From: Paracoccaceae bacterium
Lineage (GTDB): Bacteria; Pseudomonadota; Alphaproteobacteria; Rhodobacterales; Rhodobacteraceae
Length of the DNA: 53,998 bases
NCBI GenBank assembly: GCA_021741465.1
Contig: JAIOXV010000004.1
Location: 1-53,998 of the forward strand
Reading direction: 5' to 3'
The first letter of the stretch is position 1. Each line of letters opens with the position of its first letter. Shown piece by piece: positions 26,833-35,703 of this stretch. The notes beneath the pieces were generated by a model that ran no database searches, had not been told where the DNA came from, and worked only from the letters and a program-made list of their open reading frames with translations. A program made the translations under genes and the position numbers.

Positions 26833-27222
26833 CTAGACCGGCACACCGACCTTGCGAAGCAATTCGAACTGGAGAGTGAAGTTGCGCAGGTTCTGCATCA
26901 ACACCAAAATATTCCCCTCCATCTTCAAGTCGCGCCGAAAACTCGCGGACCAGATGCCGTGATACATTGGCGCAGGAATAGGACGGGCAAATTCGCGCCA
27001 GGTTGCAGCGCTTGCGCGCAACACGAAGTCATAGGCATCCAGCGGCTGCGGATCCGTATTTATACGGTAAACCTTCCCATCGACCATCTCGATGATGACC
27101 TTTTGGGTGCCCATATCCCACATGTATGTGCATGTGTAATAACGTGCCATCGCTCCGATGGCCTGATCGCGATCAGATGCCTCGCTAAAGCGTACGGCCC
27201 AATCCCGGACACTCATGACCAT
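26833..27222 (-). CDS. Small SCP2-like protein
   Basis: About 129 residues, no signal peptide. The pattern VIIEMVDGKVYRINTDPQPLDAYDFVLRASAATWREFARP followed by LKMEGNILVLMQNLRNFTLQFELL resembles the SCP2 sterol-transfer fold (a ligand-side beta sheet, then a helix at an apolar tunnel). If so it may bind a hydrophobic substrate or CoA ester. GGGAG is eight bases before the ATG at 27222. First gene of the minus-strand run, directly facing the IclR regulator. The family assignment is tentative. Confidence 0.65.
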   Translation of the reverse strand: MVMSVRDWAVRFSEASDRDQAIGAMARYYTCTYMWDMGTQKVIIEMVDGKVYRINTDPQPLDAYDFVLRASAATWREFARPIPAPMYHGIWSASFRRDLKMEGNILVLMQNLRNFTLQFELLRKVGVPV

Positions 27223-27349
27223 GCGATTTCTCCCTTCGCCCGGCAATTCTTCACGGGTATTTTCCCTTTTTTGGATGACCAACAACCCCAGCACAAGACG
27301 GAATAGAGTTCACTATGCTGAACGCATTATTGTTGGTAAAACACTAACC

Positions 27350-27379
27350 CTTGACATGAAAAGCTGTCAAGAAATAAAT
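27350..27379. promoter_or_regulatory. Candidate IclR operator with overlapping divergent promoter elements
   Basis: CTTGACA (27350-27356) and TGTCAAG (27365-27371) are perfect 7-bp inverted arms around 8 bases. Each arm contains TTGACA on its own strand, so the palindrome covers a possible -35 box for both directions. On the plus strand ATAAAT (27374-27379) is 17 bases after TTGACA. A protein bound here would control the regulator and the minus-strand operon together. Confidence 0.6.
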
Positions 27380-27417
27380 AAGCGTGTAACCTCACCAAAT
27401 TCGCTTTGGAAAAGTCT

Positions 27418-28215
27418 ATGGCCGAAGACCAGCTTGACGCATCGGACATTCGTAAACCTACGCTTGCTCCCGCCCTGGATCGGGGGGTGCGGATATTGGA
27501 TCTTGTTGCAAAATCAAAGACTTTCCCATCCCTATCAGACATTGCGCGGGAATTGGGCATTGCAAGATCTTCTGCCCATGTCTTGTGCTCGACTTTGGTT
27601 CAACTGGAACTGCTTATTCGCCGTATAGACCAGACGTTTCAGCTTGGCCCGCATGTGATGCGCTGGTCCAACGCCTTTGCTCAACAGTCCGACGTCGCCA
27701 CCGAATTTGCCAGTCTTTGGGATAGAGAAACCGAACTGCCGGGTGCCACGATCACCCTATCTGTCTTTGAGGGCAAAGAAGTTGTCTATCTTGCCGCCCG
27801 CAATTCAACGGTCAGTCATTCGCTTATTGAATTCCGCGCGGGAATGCGTTTGCCTGCAGCCTTCACGGCCACTGGCAAGGCGTTTTTAAGCCATCTGAAC
27901 GACTTTGAGGTGAAGCGGCTCTATCCCGATGGATTGCCCAAGGCTCTGACGTCGACCAGCGTGCAAAGCATCGACCAGCTGATCGACGAACTGGCCGAGG
28001 TTCGCAAGAATGGATACAGCGTCGACAACCAGCAGGTTGCCGAGGGCATCATCTGCTTTGGCGCAACGGTGTTGAACTCGATCAACCGCCCCATCGCGGC
28101 AATCGCCGTCAGCGTTCTGGCCGAAACCCTTTCCCTAAGCGATCGGTCACAGATCATTTCCGACGTTCAGCGGATTGCCTGCCAATTGTCACGGCGCATG
28201 GGCGCTGAGCTCTGA
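27418..28215 (+). CDS. IclR family transcriptional regulator
   Basis: A 265-residue regulator. The N-terminal winged helix (about 15-75: PALDRGVRILDLVAKSKTFPSLSDIARELGIARSSAHVLCSTL) is followed by the IclR ligand-binding domain (about 85-260) with the usual GMRLPAAFTATGKAFLSHL and a DNQQVAEGIICFGATVLN segment. GGAAAAG lies just before the ATG at 27418; an in-frame TTG at 27406 is less likely. It is divergent from the SCP2-like/hydrolase/ABC/opsin run and is the probable regulator of it, with an effector related to the imported compound. Confidence 0.93.
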   Translation: MAEDQLDASDIRKPTLAPALDRGVRILDLVAKSKTFPSLSDIARELGIARSSAHVLCSTLVQLELLIRRIDQTFQLGPHVMRWSNAFAQQSDVATEFASLWDRETELPGATITLSVFEGKEVVYLAARNSTVSHSLIEFRAGMRLPAAFTATGKAFLSHLNDFEVKRLYPDGLPKALTSTSVQSIDQLIDELAEVRKNGYSVDNQQVAEGIICFGATVLNSINRPIAAIAVSVLAETLSLSDRSQIISDVQRIACQLSRRMGAEL

Positions 28216-28313
28216 GCCTGGCTGAAGCACGGGCTTGGCCAGCGATGGCCTTCACCGCAAAATCGCTGATCCGGCCGAAGCATCCTTCGGCGCAGAGCAA
28301 ACCCACCGTATGA

Positions 28314-29576
28314 TTAGGGTTGCGACACCAGCAACCTGCCCTGCAAATGGCCCGTGATGGTGGCCGTCAGGATCTGACCTTCGGGTTGGTCACTTGAAAA
28401 TGTAACTTCGGTGAACTGCTCCGTCCGCCCCAAACGCGGAGATTCGGTCAGGATGCGGTGGGTTGTGCCCTGTTGCACGACAAGGTGACGCGCAAGCGCT
28501 GCCTCCCCAGTGGCACGCAAGCGCGCGGCGCGGGCCTTGATCTCATCGCCCGGCACGCGGGGCATCCGGGCCGCAGGGGTGCCTTTGCGCGCTGAAAAGG
28601 GAAAGACGTGCAGGAAGGTCAATCCACAGTCGGCGACAAGGCGCAGGCTGTTTTCGAACATGTCTTCGGTTTCGGTTGGGAAGCCCGCGATGATATCGGC
28701 CCCGAAGATCATGTCGGGCCGCAAACGGCGCGCGTCTTCACAAAAGCGGATCGCATCGTCGCGCAGGTGGCGCCGCTTCATCCGCTTCAGGATCATGTCA
28801 TCGCCTGCTTGCAAGGAAAGGTGCAGATGCGGCATCAGCCGTGGTTCGGTGGCGATGGCTTGCATCAGGTTTTCGTCCGCCTCGATGCTGTCGATCGAAG
28901 ATATCCGCAAGCGCGGCAGGTCTGGTACCAGACGCAGAATGCGCATCACCAGATCCCCAAGTCGCGGCGCGCCCGGCAGATCAGCCCCCCAAGAGGTAAG
29001 GTCAACCCCGGTAAGCACGACTTCAAGAAAGCCACGGTCGACAAGACGCCGGATCTGCTCGATCACCACGCCTGCAGCAACTGATCGGGAATTTCCCCGG
29101 CCAAAGGGAATGATGCAAAAGGTACAGCGATGGTCGCAGCCATTTTGCACCTGCACATAGGCGCGGTGGCGGCCAAACCCGTCGATCAGATGGCCTGCGG
29201 TTTCGCGCACGGCCATGATGTCATTGACCTGCACCTTTTCACTGTCACCTATGAAATCGGCGGGTTTCAGGCTTTTCCAGGTTTCAGCCTGCATCTTTTC
29301 GTGGTTGCCGATCACCCGCGTCACTTCTGGCATAGCGGCAAAAGTTTCAGGTTCGGTTTGGGCGGCGCAGCCTGTCACAATCACCGGAGCGCCGGGGTTT
29401 TCGCGGGCAAGGCGGCGAATCTCCTGCTTGGCCTTGCGCACGGCCTCGGCGGTTACGGCACAGGTATTGACAACAACCGCCCCTTCAACCCCGGCAGCGG
29501 CGGCAAGGTCTTTCATCGCCTCGGTTTCATAGGCGTTGAGGCGGCAGCCAAGGGTCGAAAAGACGGGCGGCTTCAT
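28314..29576 (-). CDS. mtaB: tRNA t6A37 methylthiotransferase MtaB
   Basis: Radical-SAM enzyme that converts t6A to ms2t6A at position 37 of tRNAs. 420 residues: N-terminal UPF0004 domain with cysteines in [20 protein letters not shown] and VTGCAAQTE for one Fe-S cluster, radical-SAM motif [15 protein letters not shown] for the second, and a C-terminal TRAM-like segment. The order of motifs and the GCRLNAYE form point to MtaB rather than MiaB or RimO. It overlaps dapF by four bases. Confidence 0.93.
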   Translation of the reverse strand: MKPPVFSTLGCRLNAYETEAMKDLAAAAGVEGAVVVNTCAVTAEAVRKAKQEIRRLARENPGAPVIVTGCAAQTEPETFAAMPEVTRVIGNHEKMQAETWKSLKPADFIGDSEKVQVNDIMAVRETAGHLIDGFGRHRAYVQVQNGCDHRCTFCIIPFGRGNSRSVAAGVVIEQIRRLVDRGFLEVVLTGVDLTSWGADLPGAPRLGDLVMRILRLVPDLPRLRISSIDSIEADENLMQAIATEPRLMPHLHLSLQAGDDMILKRMKRRHLRDDAIRFCEDARRLRPDMIFGADIIAGFPTETEDMFENSLRLVADCGLTFLHVFPFSARKGTPAARMPRVPGDEIKARAARLRATGEAALARHLVVQQGTTHRILTESPRLGRTEQFTEVTFSSDQPEGQILTATITGHLQGRLLVSQP

Positions 29577-30406
29577 GGATGGGCCGCCAGAAATTCCGGC
29601 GACAGCCAGCCATCGAAAACATGTGCAACCGGGCCCGTCATCCAGACTCCATCATCGCGCCAATCGATCTCGAGCACCCCACCATCCAGATCCAGCGTCA
29701 CCTGCCGCCCGGTTAGCCCCCGCAGATGGGCCGCAACCGCGGTGGCACAGGCCCCTGACCCACAGGCAAGGGTGATGCCTGCACCGCGCTCCCAGACGCG
29801 CATACGCAGACGGTTGGCACCGATCACGCTGGCAAATTCGACATTGGTACGCTGGGGATAAAGCGGATCATGTTCATAAAGCGGCCCAGTCCGGGGCAGA
29901 TCGACCGCCTCGGCATCCGCCACGAACATCACGCAGTGGGGATTTCCCATGCCGACGGCCACAGGATCACCGGGCAAGGGAAGGTGCAGCATGTTCACGG
30001 CCTGTGCCAAAGGCACTTCGGCCCAATCAAGCTGCGGCTGACCCATGTTCACAGACACCCGCCCATCCGCGCGCCGCCGCGCCGACAACCCACCGCGGGC
30101 GGTCACCAGCGTCAAAGCATCTTTGCCAAGCTGGGCCATCATGTAATTCGAAACGCAGCGGGTCGCGTTGCCACAGGCCCCTGCGCGGCTGCCGTCATTG
30201 TTCCAGAAATCCAAAGCAAAATCGGCCGTCTGCGAATCGCGGATCTCGGCAAGCTGGTCAAAGCCCACGCCACGGTTACGATCGCCCAGCGCCTGGGCAA
30301 GCGCAGGCGTTACCACAGGGGCGTTTCGCCCCCGCGAGTCGATCACCACAAAGTCGTTGCCAGCCCCATGCATCTTCATGAAGCCAAGCCCGGAAGGGTC
30401 GCGCAT
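29573..30406 (-). CDS. dapF: Diaminopimelate epimerase
   Basis: Interconverts LL- and meso-diaminopimelate for lysine and peptidoglycan synthesis. Both catalytic cysteines are visible: [11 protein letters not shown] and [12 protein letters not shown]. The N-terminus has the family [15 protein letters not shown]. The start is uncertain. 30406 (MRDPSG) gives a normal 277-residue protein, but in-frame ATGs at 30415, 30424 and 30463 exist, the last with an AAGGG upstream. Coupled to mtaB by an ATGA overlap. Confidence 0.93.
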   Translation of the reverse strand: MRDPSGLGFMKMHGAGNDFVVIDSRGRNAPVVTPALAQALGDRNRGVGFDQLAEIRDSQTADFALDFWNNDGSRAGACGNATRCVSNYMMAQLGKDALTLVTARGGLSARRRADGRVSVNMGQPQLDWAEVPLAQAVNMLHLPLPGDPVAVGMGNPHCVMFVADAEAVDLPRTGPLYEHDPLYPQRTNVEFASVIGANRLRMRVWERGAGITLACGSGACATAVAAHLRGLTGRQVTLDLDGGVLEIDWRDDGVWMTGPVAHVFDGWLSPEFLAAHP

Positions 30407-30512
30407 CTGGTCCATCGTCTGCATATACGCCGCGCCGCAGCTTTTTGCCAGTAACCTACGCATTTTACCCTTGACCCCACCGGCACATGCACCTAATCAG
30501 CGGCCCTGTTGT

Positions 30513-30588
30513 GGGCCGGTAGCTCAGTTGGTAGAGCAGCTGACTTTTAATCAGCGGGTCACAGGTTCGAATCCTGTCCGGCTCACCA
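30513..30588 (+). tRNA. tRNA-Lys (anticodon TTT)
   Basis: 76 nt with encoded CCA. The acceptor stem is GGGCCGG with CCGGCTC (one G-T pair), the D arm carries AGCTCAGTTGGTAGAGC, and the anticodon stem GCTGA/TCAGC encloses loop CTTTTAA (anticodon TTT). The T arm is CAGGTTCGAATCCTG, followed by discriminator A and CCA. No integrase lies next to it. Confidence 0.97.
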
Positions 30589-30924
30589 CAACATCCTTTT
30601 TTCGGCGGTTGCAGCGTTGATATTGCTGCTCCAGTGGCCGCTGCCCACCCTCGTGGTGATTCCCCATATTCCGGACAAGTTTTTTTGCGATGAAACAACG
30701 GCTTGGTCGGAGCGGTTTTTCACCATTTGAACGCAAAGCGCTGCGGCCGGAAGGTCCGTTTAATGGGTGGAATCTGCCATTGCCTTTGGCCTGCACGTTT
30801 GGGACGCGGTCAGCGACAGCGTGTTGCGGCGCAGCACGGGTATGGCGCAAGCAAGCCCCATACGAACCACCAAAAGCGCAATCGCTGCGCGGGCAAAAGT
30901 CAGGCCCGCAGCACCATCAAACAT
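30589..30924. other. Intergenic region between tRNA-Lys and the CobW gene
   Basis: 336 bp. A T-run shortly after the tRNA (30597-30602) may aid its termination. Short open frames exist on both strands, but none has family resemblance, a ribosome-binding site or typical codon use, so I annotate no gene. Confidence 0.5.
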
Positions 30925-31905
30925 TCACCCTTTCGGTTTCGACACGCCCGCGAAACGGTGCAGCGATTTTTGCAGATCCTCGCCCTTATAGCCGCGCCCG
31001 ATAAAGACGATGGTGCCATCTTCTGTCCTCCCCTCTTGTTCGGGCAGGATTTCCGGCGATTGCACGACTTTTCGCACAGTTTGCAGCAAGAGACGTCCAG
31101 CAGGGGTGCGCAGGACGCCTTTCACGCGAACCAGGTCATCACCACGGGCATGCAAAAGGGCCGAAAGCCACAACGCAAAGGCCGACCAGTCTATTGAGGC
31201 GTCAATCGTCAGACGGGTGGGAAAGATCGCGCCACGGGTTTCTTCATCCGACAGGGGCGGCAAGGGCGGGGCAGAGACGTCGGCAGGCAGGTCTGGCAAG
31301 GACTGCGACTCGCCGCGAACGGCGGCTGATTGGGGGGCCGTGGGGTTCAGGCCGCGCAGGGTTGCACGCAGGTCGGCAAAGGCCGCAGGATCGGCCATGT
31401 CGCCCTTGGTCAAGACCAAGCGATCCGCAGACCCGATCTGTCGGCGCCCCAAAGGCTCCGTCCGCAGTTGCGCCAGCCCATGCAACGCATCTACAATGAC
31501 AATGGTTTGCTCAATCACGATGTGATTGACCAGCACCGGATCCGCCTGAATCGCAGCGACAATCGCGCCAGGGTCAGCCAGGCCGCTTGTTTCGAGAACG
31601 ATGCGTTGCAGCCGTTCATTGTCAGAAGATATTTGGCTTCGCAGGTCACACAATCCGCGCAAGACAAGGATAAGATCTTGCCGACCGGCGCAGCAGCAGC
31701 AGCCACCTGCCAGCAAGGTCAGCCCGGATGCAGCCCCCAAAAGCGCATCATCAACACCAGTTTCGGCAGCCTCGTTCACCAAAACATGAACCGGGCCAAA
31801 ACTGCCCACGTGCAATTGGTGGCGTAGCCACGTCGTCTTGCCAGAACCGAGGTAACCGCCAAGGACGGTAAGCCGCAGGCGTCCGTCGGCAAAATCAGTC
31901 GTCAT
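30925..31905 (-). CDS. CobW/G3E family GTP-binding metallochaperone
   Basis: 326 residues. Walker A GGYLGSGKTT (16-25) and the family metal motif GGCCCC (67-72, four consecutive cysteines in place of CxCC) are followed by LETSGLADP, LTKGD for guanine and a C-terminal CobW domain (RVKGVLRTP, VFIGRGYK). Members insert Co, Zn or Fe into target enzymes using GTP hydrolysis. The start lies inside the end of the upstream 97-residue gene, so both are co-translated. Its likely clients are the metal-dependent hydrolases of this operon. Confidence 0.9.
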   Translation of the reverse strand: MTTDFADGRLRLTVLGGYLGSGKTTWLRHQLHVGSFGPVHVLVNEAAETGVDDALLGAASGLTLLAGGCCCCAGRQDLILVLRGLCDLRSQISSDNERLQRIVLETSGLADPGAIVAAIQADPVLVNHIVIEQTIVIVDALHGLAQLRTEPLGRRQIGSADRLVLTKGDMADPAAFADLRATLRGLNPTAPQSAAVRGESQSLPDLPADVSAPPLPPLSDEETRGAIFPTRLTIDASIDWSAFALWLSALLHARGDDLVRVKGVLRTPAGRLLLQTVRKVVQSPEILPEQEGRTEDGTIVFIGRGYKGEDLQKSLHRFAGVSKPKG

Positions 31906-32188
31906 TCAAGAACACGGGGTCCAAAGGATCAATCGCGCGTCCCAAAAGCCGTTCAGCTTCAGCCCAAACAAGCCCGAGGTCCTGAACAATGGTTTGGTTA
32001 CCAGAAAGCGTGCCTAACTGAATACCCGGAACGACACCGCCATCATGGGCTGTCAGGCCATAAGGCCGCAGAACCTTGTCCAACAAACCCGCCCGATGGA
32101 AGCGCGCGCGCAAGCGATCACCGGGCGTATCCGCGCCGGCTTCTGTCCAATGGCCAGGAACGGCCGGATTACCGCAAGCGTTGCACAT
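31895..32188 (-). CDS. Small Cys-containing protein coupled to CobW
   Basis: 97 residues starting MCNACGNPAVPGHW, a CxxC pair that could bind a metal, and ending ERLLGRAIDPLDPVFLNDD. No signal peptide or known family recognised. GAGAG precedes the ATG at 32188; a longer in-frame start at 32227 lacks one. It overlaps the CobW gene by 11 bp and follows the deacetylase by 50 bp. Possibly a partner or target in metal delivery; inference. Confidence 0.72.
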   Translation of the reverse strand: MCNACGNPAVPGHWTEAGADTPGDRLRARFHRAGLLDKVLRPYGLTAHDGGVVPGIQLGTLSGNQTIVQDLGLVWAEAERLLGRAIDPLDPVFLNDD

Positions 32189-32238
32189 CTTGCTCTCTCG
32201 GATTGGCGGGTGCCGGTCGCCCGACACCCGCTGCTAAG

Positions 32239-33141
32239 TTAGATCACTTCCGGACGCGCAGCGCCTTGGAAAGGATATCGCTTGCGGAAGTCATCGGCGA
32301 TATCTTCGAAGGGGGCCCATTCGACGCCCGAATGCTTCGAGATATACTCGATCAAGCGTTCCAGCATCAAAAGAACCTGCGGACGACCAGCCACGTCGGG
32401 GTGAATGGTAAATGCGAACACGGCATAATCCATTTCGCGGTAAACCCAGTCGAACTGATCGCGCCACATTTCTTCAATGTCCCGCGGGTTGACGAACCCG
32501 TGCGAGTTCGGGGCCTTCTTCATGAACATCATCGGCGGCAGGTCATCAACATACCAGTTGGCCGCGATGTCGACCAGGTCGATTTCCTTACCATGCTTAA
32601 GCGGATGCATCCATTCCTTGGCCGTCTTGGAGTAGTCGATCGTGTTCCAGCTATCGCCCACTTTGGCATAGAAGGGCTGGAAGTCGCGATAGCCCTGCGA
32701 GTGGTCATAGGTGAAGCCATGCTTCAAGAGCAGGGCCGCGGTGGAGTTAGACATTTCCCACCAAGGCGCCACATAGCCGCGTGGAGCTTTGCCCGTCAGG
32801 CCTTTGATCAATTCGATCGACTTGACCAGAACGTCTTCTTCCTGGCTGGGGGTCATGGCGATGGGGTTTTCGTGCAAATACCCGTGCGCGCCCACTTCGT
32901 GACCGTCTTTGACGATCATTTCCATCTGCTTGGGGAACGTTTCAAGCGAGTGGCCGGGGATGAAGAACGACGTCTTCAAATCGTATTTCTTGAAAAGGCG
33001 CAGCAGGCGCGGCACGCCCACTTCCGAGGCGAAAATGCCGCGCTGAATGTCAGATGGTGAATCACCGCCACCATAAGAACCGATCCAGCCAGCGACTGAA
33101 TCGATGTCGGTGCCAAAGGCGCAGTAGATCTTTTTAGCCAT
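32239..33141 (-). CDS. Polysaccharide deacetylase-fold amidohydrolase (HpPgdA-like)
   Basis: 300 residues of the NodB/carbohydrate-esterase-4 fold in the branch that includes Helicobacter PgdA and related amidohydrolases. The metal site is visible as the N-terminal GTDID aspartates and the HGYLH pair in [23 protein letters not shown] and a C-terminal TIHPD histidine complete the active site. No signal peptide, so cytoplasmic, which argues for a small amide or cyclic substrate rather than a polysaccharide. It lies in the catabolic operon with amidase and CobW. Confidence 0.88.
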   Translation of the reverse strand: MAKKIYCAFGTDIDSVAGWIGSYGGGDSPSDIQRGIFASEVGVPRLLRLFKKYDLKTSFFIPGHSLETFPKQMEMIVKDGHEVGAHGYLHENPIAMTPSQEEDVLVKSIELIKGLTGKAPRGYVAPWWEMSNSTAALLLKHGFTYDHSQGYRDFQPFYAKVGDSWNTIDYSKTAKEWMHPLKHGKEIDLVDIAANWYVDDLPPMMFMKKAPNSHGFVNPRDIEEMWRDQFDWVYREMDYAVFAFTIHPDVAGRPQVLLMLERLIEYISKHSGVEWAPFEDIADDFRKRYPFQGAARPEVI

Positions 33142-33162
33142 GGTCGTTTCCTCCTAAAGTGA

Positions 33163-34344
33163 TCAGTTTGTAGGCCATTTCGGGTCGGTCAGACCCATCG
33201 GATAGGCAATCGCGTAGTCAAGCGGTGGGCGGACGACGTATTTGCGGTCAAACGGCGCCCAGTCATATGACGCACCCGAACGCACGATGTAGGGCCAGTC
33301 TGGCTGTGCAAATATCTGGCGGCCAACGGCCACAAGATCGCCAGCACCCGCGGTCAGCGCGGCTTCTGCCTGAGCGCCATCTGCGATGCCGCCGTTTGTT
33401 ATCATGGGCAAACCAGATGCCTTGCGCAGGACCGTTGGCATCGGCGTTGCATCGTCGGTCTGACGGTTGTCGAGATAGTTGAAGCTGGCCCAATGCAGCG
33501 CATCATACGCTGACCCTTTAAGGGCCGCACCAATTTCCGCCGCGTAAGAGGTTCCCGGCCAGGCACCCACAAAATCATCAACGCCGTCTTGCGACAGGCG
33601 CAAGACAATCAACTTCTCGGGGCCAATGGCCGCACGGACCTTGTCGCCGACAAGTTTTGCAAAGCGGATGTTGTTTTCCGCCGATCCGCCAAACTCATCC
33701 GTGCGCAGGTTCGTTTTGGGATTGATGAACTGCCACAACAGATAGCCGTTGGCGCCATGCACCTCGACACCGTCCGCGCCGGCATCCACAGCACGCTTCG
33801 CGCCAGCCGCAAACCCTTCGGCAATCTGGTGGATTTCTTCGACTGACAGGGCGCGGGCGGGCCCGAAGGTCACCTTTTCCCACGGCCCTTCGATGCCCCG
33901 AATATGCTTTTCATCATCGCTGTCGGTGTAAAGCGACCAGCCCTGACTTTGCGTTGCCGAGGCGCTGACGGGCGGCTGGCCATTCAACACGCGGGGGTCT
34001 GAAACCCGCCCGCCATGCATCAACTGCACGATGATCTTGCAGTCGTGCTGGTGGACGCTGTCGAACACCTTGGCCCAGCCCGCCTGATGACGGTCTGTTG
34101 TGATGCCTGGCTGCGAAAGGTAGGCGCGGGATTGAAACGCATCTTGTTCATAAGTGCCTTCGGTGATGATCAAGCCCAACCCACCACGGGCGCGCCGGGC
34201 GTAATAGGCAGCCATCTCATCGGTGGGCGTGCCATCCGCTTCGGCCATCTGCCGGGTCAATGGCGCCATGGCGATACGGTTGCGCAAGGTCAGCGGACCA
34301 AGCTTGATCGACGAAAACAGGGTCGGGAAAGTTTCGGCCATCAT
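33163..34344 (-). CDS. Old Yellow Enzyme family NADH:flavin oxidoreductase
   Basis: A 393-residue FMN-dependent TIM barrel. Typical pieces are NRIAMAPLTRQMA, IIQLMHGGRVSDP, the HGANGYLLWQFINPKTNLRTD active-site stretch (substrate-binding His/Asn type) and a C-terminal phosphate-binding part (ITNGGI, LVAVGRQIFAQPDWP). It reduces an activated double bond or, in some catabolic members, a nitro group. The ATG at 34344 overlaps the amidase stop. Substrate unknown. Confidence 0.92.
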   Translation of the reverse strand: MMAETFPTLFSSIKLGPLTLRNRIAMAPLTRQMAEADGTPTDEMAAYYARRARGGLGLIITEGTYEQDAFQSRAYLSQPGITTDRHQAGWAKVFDSVHQHDCKIIVQLMHGGRVSDPRVLNGQPPVSASATQSQGWSLYTDSDDEKHIRGIEGPWEKVTFGPARALSVEEIHQIAEGFAAGAKRAVDAGADGVEVHGANGYLLWQFINPKTNLRTDEFGGSAENNIRFAKLVGDKVRAAIGPEKLIVLRLSQDGVDDFVGAWPGTSYAAEIGAALKGSAYDALHWASFNYLDNRQTDDATPMPTVLRKASGLPMITNGGIADGAQAEAALTAGAGDLVAVGRQIFAQPDWPYIVRSGASYDWAPFDRKYVVRPPLDYAIAYPMGLTDPKWPTN

Positions 34345-35693
34345 GCACCTCTGACAATCTGTTCAACGGCAAGTCCAGCCGCCAGAACCGCGCTATCGCG
34401 GCCGTGCGGGGCAGATATCATGAATGCTGTAGGCATTTTTTCGGTATCCATTCCATTAGGGATCGACAGGCCGCACCAATCCAGAAAGTTGCCCAGCGAC
34501 GTGTTGCGAAGGGTCAATCCATTGTGGCGGAAAAAGACTTCTTGATCTGCTTCAAGCGCGGCAATCGGCATGGCGACTGACGGGGTTGTCGGACAGATCA
34601 GCAAGGCATCGCCGATTTTGCCTGCAACCTGTGCGACCAACCGGGTCCGCTCACGCATCAAGATCGACAGATCAACCGCTGTTGTTTTGGCGGCGGCCAT
34701 GATGCGGCGAACAACGCGGGCGTCGATGCGTGCAACCTCTGGCCCGTGCAGCCGATCCCAGTGCAAATCCAGCGCCTCGATCGCAGCCAGTGTGGCACGA
34801 TGGGTTATAAGCTCCAACGTTTCCGTGAGTTCCGGCAAGGCGATGTGGCGGATTCGCGCGCCTGCATTGGACAGCCGGTCCACAGCACTGGCAAAATTGG
34901 CGGCAACCGCCGGGGCGAGTGCGTCAAACATCACTGCATCGGGAATGACAAAATCCAGCGCAGCAACCGGGGCCGCCCGGACCACAGGGCTTTGCAATCC
35001 GCGCAGCACCGTGTCTGCCAAAACGCAATCTTCAACGCTATGAGCCAAGGGCCCCAACGTATCAAGCGTGTGGGAGAGCGGGAAAACACCCGCCATCGGA
35101 TAGTGCCCGGTCGAAGATTTGTACCCCACCACCCCATTGAATGCAGCCGGGATCCTGATTGAGCCACCAGTATCGGTGCCAAATGCAATCGGTACGATGT
35201 CATTGGCCACCACAACCCCGCTGGCCGAAGATGACCCCCCCGGTGCCCGGGCCGGGCCTGTCCCGTGGGGATTGCGTGGTGTGCCATAGTGCGGGTTCAG
35301 GCCAATGCCCGAATAGGCGAACTCCGTCATATTCAGCGCGCCGATGGTAACCAGACCTGCCCGCGCACCTGCTGACACCAAAGCTGCATCCTGCGCGGCA
35401 GGTGGATTGTCGGCCAGAACGACTGACCCGGCTGTCGTCACCCTTCCCTTCAAATCATAAAGGTCTTTCCAGGCAACTGGCACGCCATCCAAAAGGCTTA
35501 CAGGATTTCCCGCGCGCAGGCGTTCCCGGGCGGCACGCGCCTCTGCCTCGGCGCGGCTCCGCAAAGTTTGGGTGAAAATCGCGGCGTCCCCAACGGCGTC
35601 AATCCTGGCGAATACCTGTTCTACCAGATCAAGCGGATCAATGCGCCCATCTCGCAGGTCACGTGAAAGGGCGCTGGCCGTTGTCTTGCGCAT
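34341..35693 (-). CDS. Amidase signature family protein
   Basis: 450 residues. The Ser-cisSer-Lys triad is readable: Lys in VPVAWKDLYDLKG, cis-Ser in GGSSSASG and nucleophile Ser in GTDTGGSIRIPA. Start at 35693 (MRKTTASAL) with GAGGGG upstream; longer in-frame forms run into the ABC ATPase gene. Hydrolyses an amide bond in the cytoplasm. The operon contains an importer of the polyamine type, so a nitrogen-containing amide is a reasonable substrate guess. Confidence 0.92.
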   Translation of the reverse strand: MRKTTASALSRDLRDGRIDPLDLVEQVFARIDAVGDAAIFTQTLRSRAEAEARAARERLRAGNPVSLLDGVPVAWKDLYDLKGRVTTAGSVVLADNPPAAQDAALVSAGARAGLVTIGALNMTEFAYSGIGLNPHYGTPRNPHGTGPARAPGGSSSASGVVVANDIVPIAFGTDTGGSIRIPAAFNGVVGYKSSTGHYPMAGVFPLSHTLDTLGPLAHSVEDCVLADTVLRGLQSPVVRAAPVAALDFVIPDAVMFDALAPAVAANFASAVDRLSNAGARIRHIALPELTETLELITHRATLAAIEALDLHWDRLHGPEVARIDARVVRRIMAAAKTTAVDLSILMRERTRLVAQVAGKIGDALLICPTTPSVAMPIAALEADQEVFFRHNGLTLRNTSLGNFLDWCGLSIPNGMDTEKMPTAFMISAPHGRDSAVLAAGLAVEQIVRGA

Positions 35694-35703
35694 GGAGTGC
35701 CCC

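Noticed and set aside
30513-30588. tRNA-Lys as an integration site for a mobile element
   Set aside because: No integrase, repeated tRNA 3' end or composition change is seen next to it; the recombinase at 3439-4392 is far away.
30767-30991. Short open frames between tRNA-Lys and CobW
   Set aside because: No ribosome-binding site, no family resemblance and partial overlap with the CobW gene; the minus-strand frame over the tRNA is a known artefact of tRNA sequence.
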